The notes beneath the pieces were generated by a model that ran no database searches, was not told the DNA's origin, and saw only the letters and a program-made list of their open reading frames with translations. From positions 238,096 through 302,095 of the forward strand of contig BLSF01000055.1 in NCBI GenBank assembly GCA_012862575.1: 64,000 nt of DNA. The letters are read 5' to 3'. The position numbers and the translations under genes were made by a program. Numbering within the stretch: position 1 is the first letter of the stretch; the number at the start of each line of letters is the position of its first letter. This document shows positions 63,001 through 64,000 of this stretch, piece by piece. Origin of the DNA: Parietichytrium sp. I65-24A. Its lineage: Eukaryota; Sar; Bigyra; Thraustochytrida; Thraustochytriidae.

Positions 63001-63683
63001 GCGTACGCGCCATCAAAGCCTTCTTCTTCCAACGGGTCAACGAATTCTGCCCCGAAATCTTGACCGGGATTTTCCTCCGGCTCTGCGTCCGGCTGCACGA
63101 TGAAGAACTGCTCGCTCTTTTCCAACTGGCCCGTATCTCCCGTATCTCCCGGAATGCTCGTTCCGATGTGCGTTTCGCCATTCTTGCGATACGGGGCCAA
63201 ATCGGCGACGAGGGCTCGCGCTTCTTCGACAAGGGACTGTTTGACGCGAGTGCCAACGATGGACTCCACGTCCTTGCGTTTGGCTCCGCGCTGAAGGGCG
63301 TCCATGAGAGCATTCGCCATGTGTTGAAGCGCCTCGCCGAGGATCTGCTCGCCATCGCCGCACAATTCCGCGCAAAGTTCGATGAATCGAGACACTTTGT
63401 GACGGGTTCCTGCTGGCGCCTCTTGCGTGGAAAATGACTGCGACCACGAGAGCGCTTTCTCATTTCCATTTCCATTTCCACTTTTATTTCCATTTCCATT
63501 TCCATTTCCATTTCCATCTGCATGTGAAATTAGGTCGTCGCGTTCATGGCCGATATGTCCAAAGTACTGGAGCGCGCGCGCGAGGGCTTCGGTTCTTGCT
63601 CCGGGAACCGGTTTCCGTCCCGCGGAGAACCCGTTCGAGCTCTGCGCGCGGAGCAGCCAGCTCAGCCGCGCGTGTTCCGCCAT
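57012..63683 (-). CDS. ASCC3: ASCC3/Slh1-type Ski2-like RNA helicase
   Basis: 2223 residues from the ATG at 63683 (human ASCC3 ~2200), no intron. There are two helicase cassettes, each followed by a Sec63-type domain. Cassette 1 (about 470-900) has CAPTGAGKTNVA, IIDEVHL, GLSATLPNYGDV and FGRAGRPQYD. Cassette 2 (about 1390-1780) has GAPTGSGKTISA, IIDEIHLLGEERG, GLSTALANAHDLANWL and MGRAGRPQFDD. The wording around FIPIFEPLPPQYYLRVFSD and NFRPAVRPVPMEAHIHGFPG is ASCC3-like rather than Brr2-like. ASCC3 is the motor of the ribosome-quality-control trigger complex, which splits collided ribosomes, and also helps alkylation repair. The N terminus has a Gly-Asn repeat (residues ~54-74). Confidence 0.92.
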   Translation of the reverse strand: MAEHARLSWLLRAQSSNGFSAGRKPVPGARTEALARALQYFGHIGHERDDLISHADGNGNGNGNGNKSGNGNGNEKALSWSQSFSTQEAPAGTRHKVSRFIELCAELCGDGEQILGEALQHMANALMDALQRGAKRKDVESIVGTRVKQSLVEEARALVADLAPYRKNGETHIGTSIPGDTGDTGQLEKSEQFFIVQPDAEPEENPGQDFGAEFVDPLEEEGFDGAYAAGAPKKDMTEEIDWNAWLQEQCTLHCLKTDSAAMTPGDLQQSVIALVRGPASDEMLQGQLLDLLGLSEGTFEFMQELIAHRTELSNPVSSSRPSRQSQRSGPGNDFGGSAAKRERDVAPNFAPRSRPGAGGGIAIGVVDRNSAVERGAPKVALPNMRPGSRPAGLKEEHVTFKRITGPGAEGDGDESKGRYIQVVVPPARASSGAGEYRVPISMFNSLAQVAFKGIESLNRLQSAVFEAAYKSNTNLLICAPTGAGKTNVAMTAVVREIERHTDDIHKVKIIYVAPLKALAQEVVEKFGERLKPLGIKVRELTGDMQLTRHQIDQTQLIVTTPEKWDVITRKSGDGTLVEAVGLLIIDEVHLIGEDRGPVIESLVARTLRLVEQKQKMVRIVGLSATLPNYGDVARFLRVDMHHGLFFFDNSYRPVPLQQTFLGVIEKNIQKKLSMLNDIAYERAADSVNRGHQAMIFVHSRKDTSKTSRAILEAARKLGLSDQFLKENTINKKARNLFEKDVAKSRNADLREFFQSGIGIHHAGMLRADRSLTEKMFERGAISVLCCTATLAWGVNLPVHTVIVKGTQVYVAEKGGLTELNASDVFQAFGRAGRPQYDTSGEAVLITDHDQLNRYLSMLNNAQPLESSLDKHLADALNAEIVSGTVTNLEEAVEWLSYTFLHIRMMMNPLRYGITHKEKEQDPSLLRRRAQLIVNAARNLDTAKMARFALTARSNAPFMGNSLPDLQSPFGVTDLGRVASHYYIGHGTIEIFNSKMKANMTDAQIVDVLCHASEFDQLKVREEEMLELGKLRRTGCALDILSPMDSPRGKAAVLLQCYITRVHINTFTLSSDMNYISQNMSRVARAVFEIALKKRWSSMAEKMLMICTALDKRCWWPPYSHPLRQMVPQLIQPETVQRLEDKGDICHLENLVEMSGNEIGHLIHHTKMGDKILKVSKKIPYLSIQAHLQPLTRSILRVTIDIYPDFDWTERLHGSVQNFWFWVDDQNSEWIYHSERFTLRREDWRSARKSHASEESSGGLGAYCAAEGEEDEGDGDDTFVVHKNVHPALVSAALEATSSTRREFTIPIFEPLPPQYYLRVFSDSWFGAEAVIPLTLDKLVLPPQVKQHTDLLPLTPLPRSALRNATFEALYEHKFTHFNPIQTQAFHVLYHTDHNVLLGAPTGSGKTISAELALLRMFQKYPDSITVYIAPLKALVSERVKEWRRTIEGKLGKRVVEFTGDVTASGAVLKRADVLITTPEKWDGATRMWQDRDYVKKVRLVIIDEIHLLGEERGAVLEVLVTRMRYIAETTGNPVRIIGLSTALANAHDLANWLGIKDDVGLYNFRPAVRPVPMEAHIHGFPGKHYCPRMATMNKPCFQAILAHSPEKPVLVFVASRRQTRLTALDLISLCAASDDPRRFLNIPFEDLEPILMTSVVDETLKHTLAFGIGIHHAGLDPRDRDLVEELYLSNKIQVLVCTSTLAWGVNFPAHLVIIKGTEYYDAKSKRYQPFPVTDVLQMMGRAGRPQFDDSGVAMIFVEESLKDFYKKFLYEPFPVESHLAEFLHNHINAEIAAGSIKSERDALDYLSWTYFFRRLPMNPSYYGLESNDTDSVALFLIRLIRQILSDLELSGCVKLGKGNKIGALTAAVEKQKTKANRSDASWKNKESVTAKANKDLLDKKLANWTVESTSVGRVCSFYYLDYRSMRTFEEFFQARDAGLPLEMKFRLALEVLSDAHEYSEVPVRHNEDELNADLGNALPWNPFTEARWTADSPHAKTFLLLQSHCKRLPAPIKDYINDGKSVLDQTLRVLNALIELCAIYTDAENLDFAMVLIQTCQCLVQGRFWNEPALAQIGRGYKGKAQSQSVSALDSSLVELVRAAANDSLKKADGVTSDGVQLLGKLPDVRPSCTMKDGKVDVTLEIASQRHSKTLPFQRMPKSKEYSWWILVGQGNKLVASKHVMGLPRKSEFNIPLEVENSGQTPQVYLLSGSVRGLDQKVAVTLL
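63455..63525. repeat. Hexanucleotide array coding for Asn-Gly/Met-type repeats in ASCC3
   Basis: Repeats of TTTCCA on the plus strand (TGGAAA on the minus) read as Gly-Asn in the ASCC3 frame. Confidence 0.85.
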
Positions 63684-64000
63684 GTCCCGCGGAGTGTTTC
63701 TCTGTTTCTCTGTTCCTCGCCCGCGTCCCGTCTGCGGAACTCCCGCCCTCTCTCTCACGCCCCTCCCCAGCGAAATCTCTGCGCAGATCTCCCGCCCGCG
63801 GACACCTCTTACGCCGATGAGTAAGCGGTCGCTACTGAATACGCCGTGATACGCCCTTGGTGCGCGCAAGATACGACCTGCGGAGAGAAATCTCGCGTGG
63901 ATCGCGGAAGGAGTGGTGCGCTATGGTGCGCTGTTCTCACAGCACCAGAGCCTGGTAGGACCTGATAGGGATCAGCTACCGACCTAGATAGCTAGAGCGA
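63684..64000. other. Region upstream of ASCC3, to window end
   Basis: 317 bp, no gene visible. The ASCC3 frame stays open upstream to 63869 without an ATG. Confidence 0.5.

Overview
This is a nuclear segment from a compact, intron-poor eukaryotic genome, most likely a unicellular alga. I lean towards a Porphyridium-like red alga. The reasons are a plant/algal gene mix (DWF1/DHCR24-type sterol reductase, PIN-LIKES-type carrier, 7TM-RGS protein), very long uninterrupted coding regions (ASCC3 of 6.7 kb, TPP2 of 4.2 kb and the SOD-repeat gene of 3.7 kb have no visible intron), few canonical GTAAGT/GTGAGT introns, and intergenic stretches of 0.1-3.5 kb full of simple repeats. No rRNA, transposon, CRISPR or organelle sequence is visible. 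The lineage is an inference and no marker gene proves it.

Layout. 0-10 kb: PAF1 (-, partial), PRP19 (+, spliced), 14-3-3 (-), a macro-domain protein (-, spliced), a basic triple-repeat protein with KEN boxes (+) and a coiled-coil protein of unknown function (-). 10-24 kb: an EF-hand/IQ voltage-gated K+ channel (+), a HINT3-like HIT protein carrying an Asn-Ala expansion (+), a LARP4-type La-related protein (-, three exons) and TBCK (+). 26-34 kb: a PIN-LIKES-type carrier (+), a membrane-anchored protein with eight tandem copper-only SOD-like domains (+) and an EGF-like/seven-helix receptor-like protein (-). 36-46 kb: a tRNA-Phe, an unrecognised ~565-residue protein (+), DWF1/DHCR24 (+, spliced) and the AP-1 gamma adaptin (-, spliced). 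47-64 kb: tripeptidyl-peptidase II (+), a 7TM-RGS protein (+, spliced) and ASCC3/Slh1 (-).

There are no operons. Genes are mostly arranged as convergent or divergent pairs: PRP19/14-3-3, KEN-repeat/coiled-coil, HIT/LARP, SOD-repeat/EGF-7TM, DWF1/AP1G and RGS/ASCC3 are convergent. Functional themes are RNA polymerase II elongation and splicing (PAF1, PRP19), mRNA and ribosome quality control (LARP4, ASCC3), endosomal traffic (TBCK, AP-1 gamma), proteolysis (TPP2) and cell-surface signalling (K+ channel, 7TM-RGS, EGF-7TM). Seven introns were resolved by joining protein-family homology across GT-AG boundaries.

The most interesting item is the eight-domain SOD-repeat protein at 28990-32643. Its spacing pattern suggests four duplications of a two-domain unit. 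It keeps the copper ligands and the disulfide cysteines but lacks the zinc site and the electrostatic loop.
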